The translations under genes were made by a program, and so were the position numbers. The notes beneath the pieces were generated by a model. The model was given only the letters and a program-made list of their open reading frames with translations. It did no database searches and was not told where the DNA came from. From Sporolactobacillus shoreicorticis (lineage in GTDB: Bacteria > Bacillota > Bacilli > Bacillales > Sporolactobacillaceae), in the NCBI RefSeq assembly GCF_024125445.1, contig NZ_JAMXWM010000035.1:1-47420 (forward strand): 47,420 nt of DNA. Direction: 5' to 3'. This document shows positions 7,831 through 17,347 of this stretch, piece by piece. Positions within the stretch are counted from its first letter, which is position 1. Each line of letters starts with the position of its first letter.

Positions 7831-10800
7831 TTAAGCGTTACCCGCAGTCAATAAATCTTCCGTTTCTTCCAACTTTACCGACACAAGCCGGGAAACTCCT
7901 GATTCCTGCATCGTGACCCCATAAAGGACGTCGGACCGCTCCATCGTTCCATGCCTATGCGTCACAACAATAAACTGCGTATCAAGGCTGAATTTTTTCA
8001 AAAAGGCTGCGTAGCGGTCGACATTTGCGTCATCGAGAGCAGCTTCCACTTCATCAAGGACACAAAATGGCACAGGGCGAACTTTCAGAATAGCGAAGAG
8101 CAGCGCGATCGCTGTCAACGCACGCTCTCCACCGGATAGTAGGGAGAGTCTCTGAAGCTTCTTTCCAGGCGGTTCTGCAAGAATTTCCACACCGCTCGTC
8201 AGCATGTCATCCGGTTCAATGAGCTGCAAATCAGCACGTCCTCCACCGAACAGTTCTTGAAAAACCTTTTGAAAATGTGTCCTTATTTTATTGAATGTCT
8301 CTGTAAAACGCTGCTCGACAACTTGATCCATTTCCGACATAACATGGTTAAGCGTCTCGCGCGCCTTTAACAAATCCGCTCGCTGCGCGGAGAGGAATTG
8401 TTCGCGCTCCAGAACGTTCTCATATTCTTCTATTGCGCCTACATTAACAGCTCCAAGTTCTTCAATGGCTAATTTAATTAATTTGACTTTTTTTCGTGCT
8501 TCATCAACGTCCATCGTTAATTTGTACTTGTCCCTTGCCGCTTCAATGGTCAGTTCATAGTCTTCTCTTAGTGTGTCTAACAGATGGTCAAGTCGGACAT
8601 CCATTCGCCCAAGAAGAACATTTTTCTCTTGATATAAATTACTGATCCCAGTTAATTCTGAACGGCATTCTGACATGAGTCTCTCTTCCTCTGCCAGAGC
8701 CTTTTGCTTATTCTGCCGAGAATCACGCATTTTCATCAATTCTGTCATGGTCGTTTCTTTATATCTCTTTGCTTCTTCAATGAGCTGATCCAGCTTCTCA
8801 GCACTTTCATGCTGGTTTTCGATTTCAAAGCCGATCCCATCAGCAGATGAACGCAGCGTGTCAAGAGATTCTTCAAGTTCGCCGACCCGCCGATTGGATT
8901 GATCTGCTTTTTCTTGTTGATATGCAGTAATTTGGCTTTGTTCCGCAATTTGAACCTTGAGTGCTGTTATCTCCGACTGAATTTCTTGTTTTGATGAATC
9001 GATATCTTCTCGATTTTTCGTTAAACGTTCAATTTGTTCTGTAAGTGTTTTGCCGCGTTCTTCATTCTTCGAAACATCAGCGTCGATTGTCCGTAACCGA
9101 TCAGCGATTTTTTTCTGCTCTGTGCTGAAGTCTCCATTTTCTCTAGTCAGCAAATGATATTTCTCAAGGTTCGCTTTTTCTTCAGTTTCTGCGTCCCTTT
9201 TCTGTGATTCGATGCTGCGATACTGATTCAATGCTTCCTCCACAGATTTGCGCGCTGAATCCGATTCCAACTCATCTGCCGCAATCTGATTCTTCAAGTT
9301 GGAAAAATCGATTTGCAACTGGTTTCGTTTCTTTTGCATCTCGTCGATTTGCCGGCCCAATTCTTCAATTTCGGTACTTCGGCTGATCAGACTTGTTTGC
9401 TGCTGCTTCGTACTGCCTCCGGTCATCGCACCACCAGGAGCGACAACATCTCCTGCTAAAGTAACAATTCGATAGCGATAGTTCACTTTGCGGGCAAGTT
9501 CATTGGCTCCTTCCAAATGCTTCGCAACAATCACGGATCCCAATAAGAAATCGGCAATAGATTTATAACGAACGTCGCATGTAAGTAGTTCGGAGCCTGT
9601 ACCAATAAAAGCGGAATTTGATCGAAGGCGGTTCCGTTCTGACGAAGCAATCGCTTTTGGCCGAATAACAGAAATAGGCAAAAAAGTTGCACGGCCAGCT
9701 TTGTTTCGACGTAAAAATTGAATTGCCTGCCTGCCGGCGGATTCATCAGAAACAATCACATGCTGGGAAGAGGCACCAAGTGCGATTTCGATTGCCAAGC
9801 CGTACTCTTTACCCACCTGAATCAATTCAGCGACTGCACCGTGAATTCCGATCAGCTTTTTCCGATTTTTTAAAATAAATTTAACGCCTTGATAATAACC
9901 GGCATAATCTTCTTTAAGAGATTCCAGCAATTCCCTTCTTGACTGGGCTTGTTCAATGTAATTATTGATCTTATTTACAGCATCTTTTTCTTTAGTATAT
10001 CGCTCACTTCCCTCTTCCAATCGAGTACGGAGCCTTTTATAGCGTTCCTGAAGCGTTTTTCCTTCATTGGCCAACTTTTCCAGTTTAGCCGTAAATAGCT
10101 GTTTTCTCTTGCCTGCTTCTTCTGCCGATGTCTTTATTTCTGCCGTGTTTGATTGAATGCGCGTTTTTTTTAATTCCAGAGCTTTCGCCTGATCAGAAAG
10201 ATAGCGCTGCTCATTGCGCATGGAAGCTTGTTGATTTAAGATCTCGATGTATTTGGCTTTCAGTTTTTCAATCAGCTCATCCAGATTCTGTTCAAAACTA
10301 TGATACTCATTTTGTTTTTTCACTAGATTCTGCTGCAGCTGTGCCAAAGAGGTGCGTTCTGATTTACTGCTGGCAAGTGCCTGATCAAGTATTTGCCGTT
10401 CTTTTTCCAACTGGTGTTCCAGGTGGGCAATGCGTTCTTTCATTTCCTCAGCATTGCTTTGTGCATGCTTGTGCCGTTCCTCTATAACTTGCTTCCTGCC
10501 TAATAATTTTTCCAGTTTTTCAGCAGATTCTGCCCATTCATTCTGCCTTTTTTCAATTGAACGATCCAATTCTTCAAGTTCAGAACGATGCAGCCGATAA
10601 TCATGCTCACTGGCAGTCACTTTTTCGGATAATTCTATTTTTGATTGATTCAGATGTTCGACCTGATTTTTCGCATGTTCCCATTGGCTATGGACTTCAC
10701 CAATATCATGAGCAAGCAGCGCAATGTCCACTTTCTCTAACTCGTTTTTTTTCTCTAAAAAATCTTTGGCAATCGACGCCTGCTTCTCGAGTGGTCCAAG

Positions 10801-11403
10801 CCTGTCGTCTAACTCATGCAGGATATCTTCAACACGATTTAAACTGTCTTCAGAGTCATTTAGTTGTTTTTCGGCAGCTTGCTTGCGTAATTTATATTTG
10901 AGGACACCGGAAGCTTCCTCGAATATTTTTCGTTTTTCTTCTGCTTTACTATTCAGGATCTCATCAATTTTCCCCTGACCAATGACCGAATAGGCCTCTT
11001 TCCCCAGCCCCGAATCCATAAATAACTCAACGATATCTTTGAGCCGGCAGCTTTGTTTATTTAATTGGAATTCACTTTCTCCGGAACGAAATACGCGTCG
11101 TGTGACACTAATTTCGCTAAAATCCATCGAGATGTAGTGATCACTGTTGTCGAGAGTGAGTGTTACTTCAGCCATATTGACAGCTTTTTTCGCGTCACTT
11201 CCCGAAAAAATAATATCTTCCATCTTAGACCCGCGCAGCGATTTCGCCGATTGTTCCCCGAGCACCCATCGAATAGCTTCTGTGATATTACTCTTGCCAC
11301 TCCCATTCGGGCCGACAACCGCAGTAACTCCCGGAACAAATTCTACAGATGTTTTGTTGGCAAATGATTTAAAGCCTGAGACATCCAATCTTTTGAGGAA
11401 CAT
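7831..11403 (-). CDS. smc: chromosome segregation protein SMC
   Basis: Condensin ATPase that, with ScpA and ScpB, organises and separates sister chromosomes. The start at 11403 (MFLKRLDVSGFKSFANKT) follows GGAGGGATC and gives 1190 residues, close to the B. subtilis protein; the frame stays open upstream but without family similarity. The Walker A motif GPNGSGKSN lies near residue 32. Long coiled coils flank a hinge at about 510-670 (KLIGIHGAVAELIQVGKEY, GDVVAPGGAMTGGS). The C-terminal head has the signature LSLLSGGERALTAIALLFAI and Walker B FCVLDEVEAALDD. It lies between rnc and ftsY as in B. subtilis. Confidence 0.98.
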   Translation of the reverse strand: MFLKRLDVSGFKSFANKTSVEFVPGVTAVVGPNGSGKSNITEAIRWVLGEQSAKSLRGSKMEDIIFSGSDAKKAVNMAEVTLTLDNSDHYISMDFSEISVTRRVFRSGESEFQLNKQSCRLKDIVELFMDSGLGKEAYSVIGQGKIDEILNSKAEEKRKIFEEASGVLKYKLRKQAAEKQLNDSEDSLNRVEDILHELDDRLGPLEKQASIAKDFLEKKNELEKVDIALLAHDIGEVHSQWEHAKNQVEHLNQSKIELSEKVTASEHDYRLHRSELEELDRSIEKRQNEWAESAEKLEKLLGRKQVIEERHKHAQSNAEEMKERIAHLEHQLEKERQILDQALASSKSERTSLAQLQQNLVKKQNEYHSFEQNLDELIEKLKAKYIEILNQQASMRNEQRYLSDQAKALELKKTRIQSNTAEIKTSAEEAGKRKQLFTAKLEKLANEGKTLQERYKRLRTRLEEGSERYTKEKDAVNKINNYIEQAQSRRELLESLKEDYAGYYQGVKFILKNRKKLIGIHGAVAELIQVGKEYGLAIEIALGASSQHVIVSDESAGRQAIQFLRRNKAGRATFLPISVIRPKAIASSERNRLRSNSAFIGTGSELLTCDVRYKSIADFLLGSVIVAKHLEGANELARKVNYRYRIVTLAGDVVAPGGAMTGGSTKQQQTSLISRSTEIEELGRQIDEMQKKRNQLQIDFSNLKNQIAADELESDSARKSVEEALNQYRSIESQKRDAETEEKANLEKYHLLTRENGDFSTEQKKIADRLRTIDADVSKNEERGKTLTEQIERLTKNREDIDSSKQEIQSEITALKVQIAEQSQITAYQQEKADQSNRRVGELEESLDTLRSSADGIGFEIENQHESAEKLDQLIEEAKRYKETTMTELMKMRDSRQNKQKALAEEERLMSECRSELTGISNLYQEKNVLLGRMDVRLDHLLDTLREDYELTIEAARDKYKLTMDVDEARKKVKLIKLAIEELGAVNVGAIEEYENVLEREQFLSAQRADLLKARETLNHVMSEMDQVVEQRFTETFNKIRTHFQKVFQELFGGGRADLQLIEPDDMLTSGVEILAEPPGKKLQRLSLLSGGERALTAIALLFAILKVRPVPFCVLDEVEAALDDANVDRYAAFLKKFSLDTQFIVVTHRHGTMERSDVLYGVTMQESGVSRLVSVKLEETEDLLTAGNA

Positions 11404-11427
11404 CCCGATCCCTCCGTTTCTTACCTT

Positions 11428-11456
11428 TCTATAATTCACCTTGATGATATGCACAA
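11428..11456 (-). promoter_or_regulatory. candidate promoter of smc-ftsY
   Basis: Leftward: TTGTGC (11451-11456), 17-bp spacer, TATAGA (11428-11433). Each element matches consensus at about four of six positions. It lies after the rnc terminator, where a separate smc promoter would be expected. Confidence 0.4.
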
Positions 11457-11494
11457 TTGATTTGACTTCACCTTCATAAAATAAAACCACAAAG

Positions 11495-11540
11495 CGAGTA
11501 ACAAAAACAGCCGAGAGCGCCCGGCTGCTTTTGTTACTCG
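11495..11540 (-). terminator. rnc terminator overlapping its stop codon
   Basis: A 46-bp near-perfect inverted repeat: CGAGTAACAAAA and AGCCG arms meet their complements across a GGCGCTCT loop, with GTTTTTG after the inner stem. The TAA of rnc is inside the outer arm. Confidence 0.7.
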
Positions 11541-12262
11541 GCAAGATTCTTAAGCGCTTTGCATGCCGCACTTTGCTCCGAGTCCTTTTTCGAATGTCCC
11601 TTGCCGACACCGACGACTTCGCCATTCAACAATACGTTTGACGTAAACTCGCGATGATGTGCCGGTCCCTTTTCGGACAACAGTTGATAATCCAGTTCAC
11701 CCAGATTTTTTCTCTGAATCGTCTCTTGCAATTGGCTTTTGTAATCCATCACATGGGAAAAAGAGCCGTCGTTGATTCTCGGATAAACAACGATTTTCAG
11801 GAAACGGTCGACTTCAGACAATCCCTGATCGAGATACAGAGCACCGATAAACGCCTCAAAGACATCCGCTAAAAGTGAAGGACGCTTCCGTCCGCCGGTT
11901 ACCTCTTCCCCGCGTCCGAGAAAAATCTTATTCTCGAAAGACAGCGAAGACGCGAATTGAAACAATCCGCCTTCACAGACAATGGCCGCACGCAGCTTGG
12001 TCATGTCTCCCTCCGTAAGATTCGGGAAATGTTTAAAGAGATATTGAGAAATCAACAACTCAAGAACAGCATCCCCAAGAAATTCAAGCCGCTCATAATC
12101 GTCCTGTGATGCACGACGGTGCTCATTCACATAAGATGAATGGGTAAACGCTTGCTTTAATAAATCTTCATTTTGAAATGAGAATGAAAAATCATCAAGA
12201 AAATGATGAAGCCTTTGAGTCACTTCTTTTTCCTGATCCTGCATTTTCTTTGAACCTGGCAC
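11534..12262 (-). CDS. rnc: ribonuclease III
   Basis: Double-strand-specific endoribonuclease that processes rRNA precursors, the SRP RNA and some mRNAs. A GTG at 12262 is preferred because GGAGG lies 8 nt upstream; this gives 242 residues. The catalytic domain has the signature [16 protein letters not shown] near residue 55 and [16 protein letters not shown] near 125, with its acidic metal ligands. A dsRNA-binding domain fills the last 75 residues ([44 protein letters not shown]). It sits between acpP and smc. A strong hairpin at its stop codon separates it from smc. Confidence 0.96.
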   Translation of the reverse strand: MPGSKKMQDQEKEVTQRLHHFLDDFSFSFQNEDLLKQAFTHSSYVNEHRRASQDDYERLEFLGDAVLELLISQYLFKHFPNLTEGDMTKLRAAIVCEGGLFQFASSLSFENKIFLGRGEEVTGGRKRPSLLADVFEAFIGALYLDQGLSEVDRFLKIVVYPRINDGSFSHVMDYKSQLQETIQRKNLGELDYQLLSEKGPAHHREFTSNVLLNGEVVGVGKGHSKKDSEQSAACKALKNLAE

Positions 12263-12329
12263 ACATGTCACCTCCGCGAACTAAGAAACCAAAATCCATT
12301 TTTTCCGTAAGTGCCGAAAATAATAAGAA

Positions 12330-12364
12330 GCCCCGCCCTTATAAACGGATTTATAAAAACGGGA
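12330..12364 (-). terminator. hairpin after acpP
   Basis: Leftward, CCCG...TTATAAA TCCG TTTATAA...GGGCGGGG makes a long interrupted stem, followed by CTTCTTATTATTTTC. The T-tract is broken, so it may be a weak terminator or an mRNA-stabilising 3' structure between acpP and rnc. Confidence 0.5.
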
Positions 12365-12379
12365 CTCATGGTTAGCATG

Positions 12380-12622
12380 TCAGGATTTGTGGCTCTCTAT
12401 GTAAGATACGACGTCACCAACGCTTTGAATCTTTTCCGCATCTTCATCGGAGATTTCCAAATTAAATTCATCTTCAAGTTCCATGACAAGTTCTACAATG
12501 TCAAGAGAATCTGCGTCCAGATCTTCTTTAAATGAAGCTTCAAGTTTAACATCTGCTTCATCTACGCCTAATCGGTCGACAACGATCTTTTTGACACGTG
12601 CCAAAACATCTTCATCTGCCAT
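12380..12622 (-). CDS. acpP: acyl carrier protein
   Basis: Carries growing acyl chains on a phosphopantetheine arm during type II fatty acid synthesis. The ATG at 12622 ([18 protein letters not shown]) has GAGGAGGTGACGAC upstream and yields 80 residues, very acidic as expected. The modified serine lies in the [18 protein letters not shown] motif near residue 39. The gene is separated from fabG by about 160 bp of non-coding DNA, longer than other gaps in this operon, so it may have its own promoter to raise its dose. A hairpin follows its stop. Confidence 0.97.
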   Translation of the reverse strand: MADEDVLARVKKIVVDRLGVDEADVKLEASFKEDLDADSLDIVELVMELEDEFNLEISDEDAEKIQSVGDVVSYIESHKS

Positions 12623-12782
12623 GTCGTCACCTCCTCTCGAGGGCATTTACATTTTTTAAACTCTCCGTCCTCTTTATAACTATAAAAGGAGTGGGCAAAA
12701 CACCCTGAAAAGCCTTCACAGGGAGAACTTGATGAAACAGCCTCACCTAATGAAATTTCTTTTTAAGCATACCTCAATCATT
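12623..12782 (-). other. fabG-acpP intergenic leader
   Basis: 160 bp with no reading frame of note. Leftward it contains a small CCCTG/CAGGG hairpin (about 12702-12723) and a near-palindrome CTTTTATAG/TTATAAAG (about 12673-12690) with TATAGT/TATAAA words that could serve as a -10. No clear -35 was found at proper spacing. Confidence 0.3.
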
Positions 12783-13529
12783 TTATTGCATTGCCATTCC
12801 GCCGTCAATACTTAATGTTTGTCCGGTCATGTATTTGCTGCCATCAGAAGCAAGGAACGCAACAGCATCTGCTACGTCATCTGGCATACCCGGTTTACCT
12901 AATGGAATGTCTTTTTTCATTTTCTCTTTCACTTCGTCGGGAAGTTCATCGGTCATATCCGTAACAATGAAACCAGGAGCAACAGCATTCACATTGATGC
13001 CTCGCGACGCCACTTCACGAGCAGTAGCCTTTGTCAATCCGATCACCCCTGCCTTGGCCGCTACATAATTTGCCTGGCTTGCATTCCCTAAAATACCGAC
13101 TACAGATGCAACATTAATAATTTTGCCCTGTTTCTGTCTTATCATCGGACGAAGCGCAGCTTTGGTAACCAAAAAAACTCCTTTAAGATTAGTATCCAAA
13201 ACCGCATCCCAGTCTTCTTCCTTCATGCGCATGAGCAGCCCGTCGCGCGTAATTCCTGCATTATTGACGACAATGTCAATATGGCCAAAATGAGCGAGCG
13301 ATTCTTTAACCATCTCTTGAACTGCTTTTTCATCCGAGACATCACACTGCCAGATCAGCGCTTCACGCCCAACGGAACGAATTTCAGCGGCCGTATTCTC
13401 CGCACGCATCTTATTGCCTGAATAATTAACAATCACAGATGCGCCAAGCTGAGCCAATTTAATGGCAATAGCGCGGCCGATTCCTCTGGAAGCGCCTGTA
13501 ACCAACGCTGTTTTCCCTTCCAATCCCAT
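12783..13529 (-). CDS. fabG: 3-oxoacyl-ACP reductase FabG
   Basis: NADPH-dependent reductase for the first reduction step of fatty acid elongation. 248 residues from the ATG at 13529 ([22 protein letters not shown]). Short-chain dehydrogenase features: the [10 protein letters not shown] dinucleotide loop near residue 13, [19 protein letters not shown], the catalytic serine in [12 protein letters not shown], and [14 protein letters not shown] carrying the Tyr-x3-Lys pair. The C-terminal DGGMAMQ is typical. The start codon follows the fabD stop by a few bases; the nearest GGAG is about 13 nt away, inside fabD, so translation is probably coupled. Confidence 0.97.
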   Translation of the reverse strand: MGLEGKTALVTGASRGIGRAIAIKLAQLGASVIVNYSGNKMRAENTAAEIRSVGREALIWQCDVSDEKAVQEMVKESLAHFGHIDIVVNNAGITRDGLLMRMKEEDWDAVLDTNLKGVFLVTKAALRPMIRQKQGKIINVASVVGILGNASQANYVAAKAGVIGLTKATAREVASRGINVNAVAPGFIVTDMTDELPDEVKEKMKKDIPLGKPGMPDDVADAVAFLASDGSKYMTGQTLSIDGGMAMQ

Positions 13530-13533
13530 TCTA

Positions 13534-14478
13534 TTATACACGCTCCTTCAGTTTCTCAGACACGTTAATCAAACTCTCTGCGTCACTGACTTGATAAACA
13601 GTCAGTTTGCGATTAATCTTTCGAATCAATCCCGAGAGCACCTTTCCCGGACCAACTTCAACAAAAGTGTCGACGCCAAGCTGATTCAGCCGTTCCACAG
13701 ATTCAGTCCAGCGAACCGGCGAGTACAAATGTTCAATAAGGTGATTGCGGATCTCTTCAGCAGTTGTTTCTTCCAGCGCAGTACTGTTGGCAATCACGGG
13801 GACAAGCGCATCTTTAATGGGCAGTGCATCGAGAACTTCCCGCATCTTTTCAGCTGCAGGTTTCATGAGTGAGGAATGAAACGGTCCGCTGACAGAAAGA
13901 GGGACGACGCGATGCGCCCCAGCCTCCTCTGCCCGTTTCGATGCCTTTTCAATACCCTTGACCGTTCCGGAAATAACAATTTGTCCCGGGCAATTAATAT
14001 TTGCCGTTTGTACCGATTCGCCCTGCTCTGAAACAGCCGTACAAATATTCTTCAGCTGTTCTGCATCCAAACCGAAAACGGCCGCCATCGTTCCCTTTCC
14101 GGCCGGAACGGCAGCTTCCATGAGCAATCCCCGTTCACGTACGGCATAAACAGCATCTTCAAATCCCAGAACACCGGCTGCATGCAAAGCGCTGTATTCA
14201 CCAAGACTGTGACCGGCCAAATAATCCGGTTTAACACCTTGCTTTTCTAACAATGCGCAAAGCACGGCACTTACTGTCAGAAGTGCCGGCTGCGTGTTTT
14301 CCGTTCTTTTCAATGTCTCATCAGGACCGTTCATGATCAGCTCAGTTAACGGAAATGACAATCGGCTGTCTGCCGTTTCGAACATTTCTTTTGCTTCAGG
14401 ATAGACAGCAATCAGATCAGCACCCATACCAACTGTTTGAGAACCTTGTCCCGGAAAAACAAATGCAATCTTACTCAA
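13534..14478 (-). CDS. fabD: malonyl-CoA:ACP transacylase FabD
   Basis: Moves malonyl groups from CoA to ACP to supply fatty acid elongation. 314 residues beginning [20 protein letters not shown] from a TTG codon with GCGGAGG ten nt upstream. The nucleophilic serine lies in [15 protein letters not shown] near residue 92; the catalytic histidine is in [14 protein letters not shown] near 200; [17 protein letters not shown] closes the domain. It directly follows fapR with only 71 bp between them. In B. subtilis plsX occupies this gap; here it is absent. Confidence 0.97.
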   Translation of the reverse strand: MSKIAFVFPGQGSQTVGMGADLIAVYPEAKEMFETADSRLSFPLTELIMNGPDETLKRTENTQPALLTVSAVLCALLEKQGVKPDYLAGHSLGEYSALHAAGVLGFEDAVYAVRERGLLMEAAVPAGKGTMAAVFGLDAEQLKNICTAVSEQGESVQTANINCPGQIVISGTVKGIEKASKRAEEAGAHRVVPLSVSGPFHSSLMKPAAEKMREVLDALPIKDALVPVIANSTALEETTAEEIRNHLIEHLYSPVRWTESVERLNQLGVDTFVEVGPGKVLSGLIRKINRKLTVYQVSDAESLINVSEKLKERV

Positions 14479-14549
14479 AACACATCAACCTCCGCAACAT
14501 ATCGAATCAACACTATTTGACATAAATCAGAAGGCCATGTTCCCACCGT

Positions 14550-15125
14550 TCATCCCTCTGATCTATCTTTTCCTCCATGAGCGCGATACATGGTGAATAC
14601 GCCCTTGAAAACATGATCATGCCCCGAGTAGCTATTCACTTCAACGACGGTACGCACACGTTCCTTGCGCATCACTTTTGCTTTTGCGACAACGCGTTCG
14701 CCTGACTTAACCGGCCGAATGAATTGAATTTCTGCTTTCGAAGTCAGAGCAAGGTCATCGTTGATTACGGCTACCGCAAGTGAATTTGCCTGTGCAAACA
14801 AATGATGCCCACGAGCAATCCCGGTCCTTGAAAAAACAAAATCCGGTACTATTTCAAGAATAGAAATTGCGCTGATATCAAGTTGAAGATCAAGGATATC
14901 TCCAATCACTTCTTCTTTATGAAGCGCTTTAACATCATCAAATTGCCTCTTTGCTACATGTTTGATCCGTTCCCGTAGCTCCGGAATAGATAATTCCAAA
15001 CGATCCAGCCGAATCGTCTGAACGCTGACTGTGAATTTCTTGGCCAATTCATCATCCGTAATAAATGGATTATCGTCAATCGTTTGTTTCAGAGATGCCT
15101 GTCTGTCTTTTTTGCTTTTTCTCAT
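14550..15125 (-). CDS. fapR: lipid-synthesis repressor FapR
   Basis: Represses fatty acid and phospholipid genes and is released by malonyl-CoA or malonyl-ACP. 191 residues: an N-terminal DeoR-like helix-turn-helix (about 1-45, [32 protein letters not shown]) and a C-terminal hot-dog thioesterase-like domain (about 70-190) that binds the ligand, with [21 protein letters not shown] and [19 protein letters not shown]. The operator word lies about 50 bp upstream, so autoregulation is expected. It heads the fapR-fabD-fabG-acpP run; plsX is not between fapR and fabD. Confidence 0.95.
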   Translation of the reverse strand: MRKSKKDRQASLKQTIDDNPFITDDELAKKFTVSVQTIRLDRLELSIPELRERIKHVAKRQFDDVKALHKEEVIGDILDLQLDISAISILEIVPDFVFSRTGIARGHHLFAQANSLAVAVINDDLALTSKAEIQFIRPVKSGERVVAKAKVMRKERVRTVVEVNSYSGHDHVFKGVFTMYRAHGGKDRSEG

Positions 15126-15173
15126 AAGCTGGACACCGCCGTTTTATGTTCGTCATGACTACGAAACATCATT

Positions 15174-15190
15174 TTAAGACTAGGTAATAT
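15174..15190 (-). promoter_or_regulatory. FapR operator
   Basis: Leftward ATATTACCTAGTCTTAA matches the B. subtilis FapR word TTAGTACCTAGTCTTAA at 15 of 17 positions (comparison from memory). TATACT and TATGAT -10-like words lie immediately upstream, so bound repressor would cover the start of transcription. No convincing -35 was seen. Confidence 0.8.
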
Positions 15191-15298
15191 TAGTTAGTAT
15201 ATCATAACTTATCTGTGACGGGTAGCTAAGCACAAACGAGTCAAGCCACTCATTTATCGACTCATAACATACGCGGGCAAACATTCTTTGGTTTCAAT

Positions 15299-17347
15299 TC
15301 AATCCAGATGAAGAAGCTGTGTCAATCCCGATTCCGCTAACGGCTCGCGAAGCCCGGCGTAACGATCGTCACGCCAGAAGTGCGGATTCTGAACAAGCCG
15401 CACCGCATCGTCTCGTGCAGCCGCTAAGGTTCGGTAATCATGAATCATGTCGGCAAGTTTAAATGTAGGCAAACCACTTTGCTTTTTACCAAAAAAATCT
15501 CCGGGTCCGCGAAGTTTGAGATCATATCCGGACAATTTAAATCCGTCCGTAGTCTCCGTCATCATTCGCATCTTTTCTCTGCTCGTCTCCGACTTGGCAT
15601 CTGCAAGCAGGATGCAGTAGGCTTGATCACTGCCTCTTCCCACACGACCGCGCAATTGATGCAGCTGGGACAGGCCGAATCGATCTGCATCATAGATAAC
15701 CATCAGTGATACATTCGGGACGTTGACCCCAACCTCAACGACTGTGGTCGATACAAGAACATGCACTTGTCTCCTTTTGAAAGAATCCATAACCTGATCT
15801 TTCTCATCAGGCGTTAATTTGCCATGCATCAAAGCTACCTTGTAACCGGGCAGCGCTTGAGAAAGCTGTGCGTGGACATCAAGGGCATTCTGGACATCGA
15901 GCTGTTCGGATTCCTCAATCAAAGGGCAAATGACATAAGCTTGCCTCCCTCGATCAAGTTCTTTTTTCATAAAATTGATGATGCGGTCGATCACATTTTC
16001 CTGAACCCAGTACGTCTTAATTTTTTTTCTGCCGCCTGGAAGCTCGTCGATTGTAGATACATCCATATCGCCAAAGACTGAAAGTGCCAGCGTACGCGGG
16101 ATCGGCGTGGCAGTCATATACAAAACGTCCGGTTCCTTTCCCTTCAGCCGCAACGCACCACGTTGACCAACACCAAAACGGTGCTGTTCATCGGTTACCA
16201 CAAGTCCGAGCTGTTTAAATTCTACTTCCGGTTGAATCAAAGCATGCGTGCCAATGAGTATCTGAATGTGACCTCGAAGTAGCTGATCAAGCAGTATTTT
16301 TCTTTTCGTTCCACGCACGCTGCCGGTCAACAATCCGACAGAAATACGAAAAGGGCGGAACAATTCATCAAGGTTTTCAGCATGCTGCTGCGCAAGTATT
16401 TCTGTTGGAGCCATCAGTGCCCCTTGATAACCGGCGCTAACCGCTGCATACAGTGCGATCGCCGCGATCACCGTTTTTCCGGAGCCAACGTCACCTTGAA
16501 GGAGTCGGTTCATCGGTGAATCAGAATTCATATCTGTTAGAATTTCGCTGACTACCCGCTTTTGCGCTTGTGTCAACGCAAAAGGGAGGTTGCTAATAAA
16601 TCGTTGGACGCTTTCCTGATCTGCAGAAATCCGTATTCCCTTGGATGATGCGCGCCGTATTCGTTTATAAGCTTGCAATTTTAATTGATAATTTAAGAAT
16701 TCTTCATAAACAAGCCGTCTTCTCGCTTGGTGGAGCTGGGTTTGATCCTTCGGAGTATGTATCGTGCGAACTGCTTGTTTTTTGCCGATTAATTTGTAAG
16801 TTGAAAGCAATTCATCAGGAAGATTCTCTTCTATATAGTCGGGAAAACAAGTGAAGGCCTGGTTGATCAGGCTTCTGATTTTCTTAACTGATACACCTGC
16901 GCGCACCGAATAAACCGGTGCCCATCGTGCCTCTTGATCCGGTTGTCCTGTATGAAAGTCGGATGAAGTCAGTGTTGCACGATTTCGATCCCACTTTCCT
17001 GTAACAGTAACGGTCTGACCGAGTCTCAGACTTCGTTTTAAATAGGGTCTGTTGAATAAAATAACAGTGATTAAATAACTGCCGGATAGCACACGCACAG
17101 TCAAACGTGACTTTTTCTTTCCATAATAATTAAGTAGCGGCTCACTCTGTACTTTTCCCATAATTGTGACCTGTTCTTGATCCTGAACATTTGCCAAATC
17201 TCTTAACTCATAATTCTCATATCGATAAGGATAATAGGCAAAAAGGTCGTCAATTGTTATAATTCCAAGAAGCTTTAGTTCTTCTTTCAGCCGTGGGCCA
17301 ACGCCTCTGAGCTTCGTAATCGGAAGATGCAAGGTTGTGTTCATCAT
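15299..17347 (-). CDS. recG: ATP-dependent DNA helicase RecG
   Basis: Double-stranded DNA translocase that remodels stalled forks and branched recombination intermediates. 682 residues, the same size as the B. subtilis protein. The N-terminal wedge/OB domain includes GVGPRLKEELKLLGI and VTIMGKVQSEPLLNYYGKKKS. Helicase motifs: LLQGDVGSGKTVIAAIALY near residue 287 (I), VVTDEQHRFGVGQR near 385 (II), TATPIPRTLALSVFGDMD (III), and QLRGRVGRGSDQAYCIL (VI). The start ATG overlaps the sdaAA stop (ATGA), so the two are translationally coupled. About 170 bp with the fapR control region follow. Confidence 0.97.
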   Translation of the reverse strand: MMNTTLHLPITKLRGVGPRLKEELKLLGIITIDDLFAYYPYRYENYELRDLANVQDQEQVTIMGKVQSEPLLNYYGKKKSRLTVRVLSGSYLITVILFNRPYLKRSLRLGQTVTVTGKWDRNRATLTSSDFHTGQPDQEARWAPVYSVRAGVSVKKIRSLINQAFTCFPDYIEENLPDELLSTYKLIGKKQAVRTIHTPKDQTQLHQARRRLVYEEFLNYQLKLQAYKRIRRASSKGIRISADQESVQRFISNLPFALTQAQKRVVSEILTDMNSDSPMNRLLQGDVGSGKTVIAAIALYAAVSAGYQGALMAPTEILAQQHAENLDELFRPFRISVGLLTGSVRGTKRKILLDQLLRGHIQILIGTHALIQPEVEFKQLGLVVTDEQHRFGVGQRGALRLKGKEPDVLYMTATPIPRTLALSVFGDMDVSTIDELPGGRKKIKTYWVQENVIDRIINFMKKELDRGRQAYVICPLIEESEQLDVQNALDVHAQLSQALPGYKVALMHGKLTPDEKDQVMDSFKRRQVHVLVSTTVVEVGVNVPNVSLMVIYDADRFGLSQLHQLRGRVGRGSDQAYCILLADAKSETSREKMRMMTETTDGFKLSGYDLKLRGPGDFFGKKQSGLPTFKLADMIHDYRTLAAARDDAVRLVQNPHFWRDDRYAGLREPLAESGLTQLLHLD

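Noticed and set aside
11404-11625. 74-residue N-terminal extension of SMC
   Set aside because: The frame is open by chance over a terminator and promoter; GGAGGG before 11403 and family alignment fix the start at MFLKRLDVSGFKSF.
12735-12753. Leftward ATTAGGTGAGGCTG, like the start of an M-box magnesium riboswitch
   Set aside because: The rest of the conserved M-box core is not present and the next gene is acpP, not a magnesium transporter.
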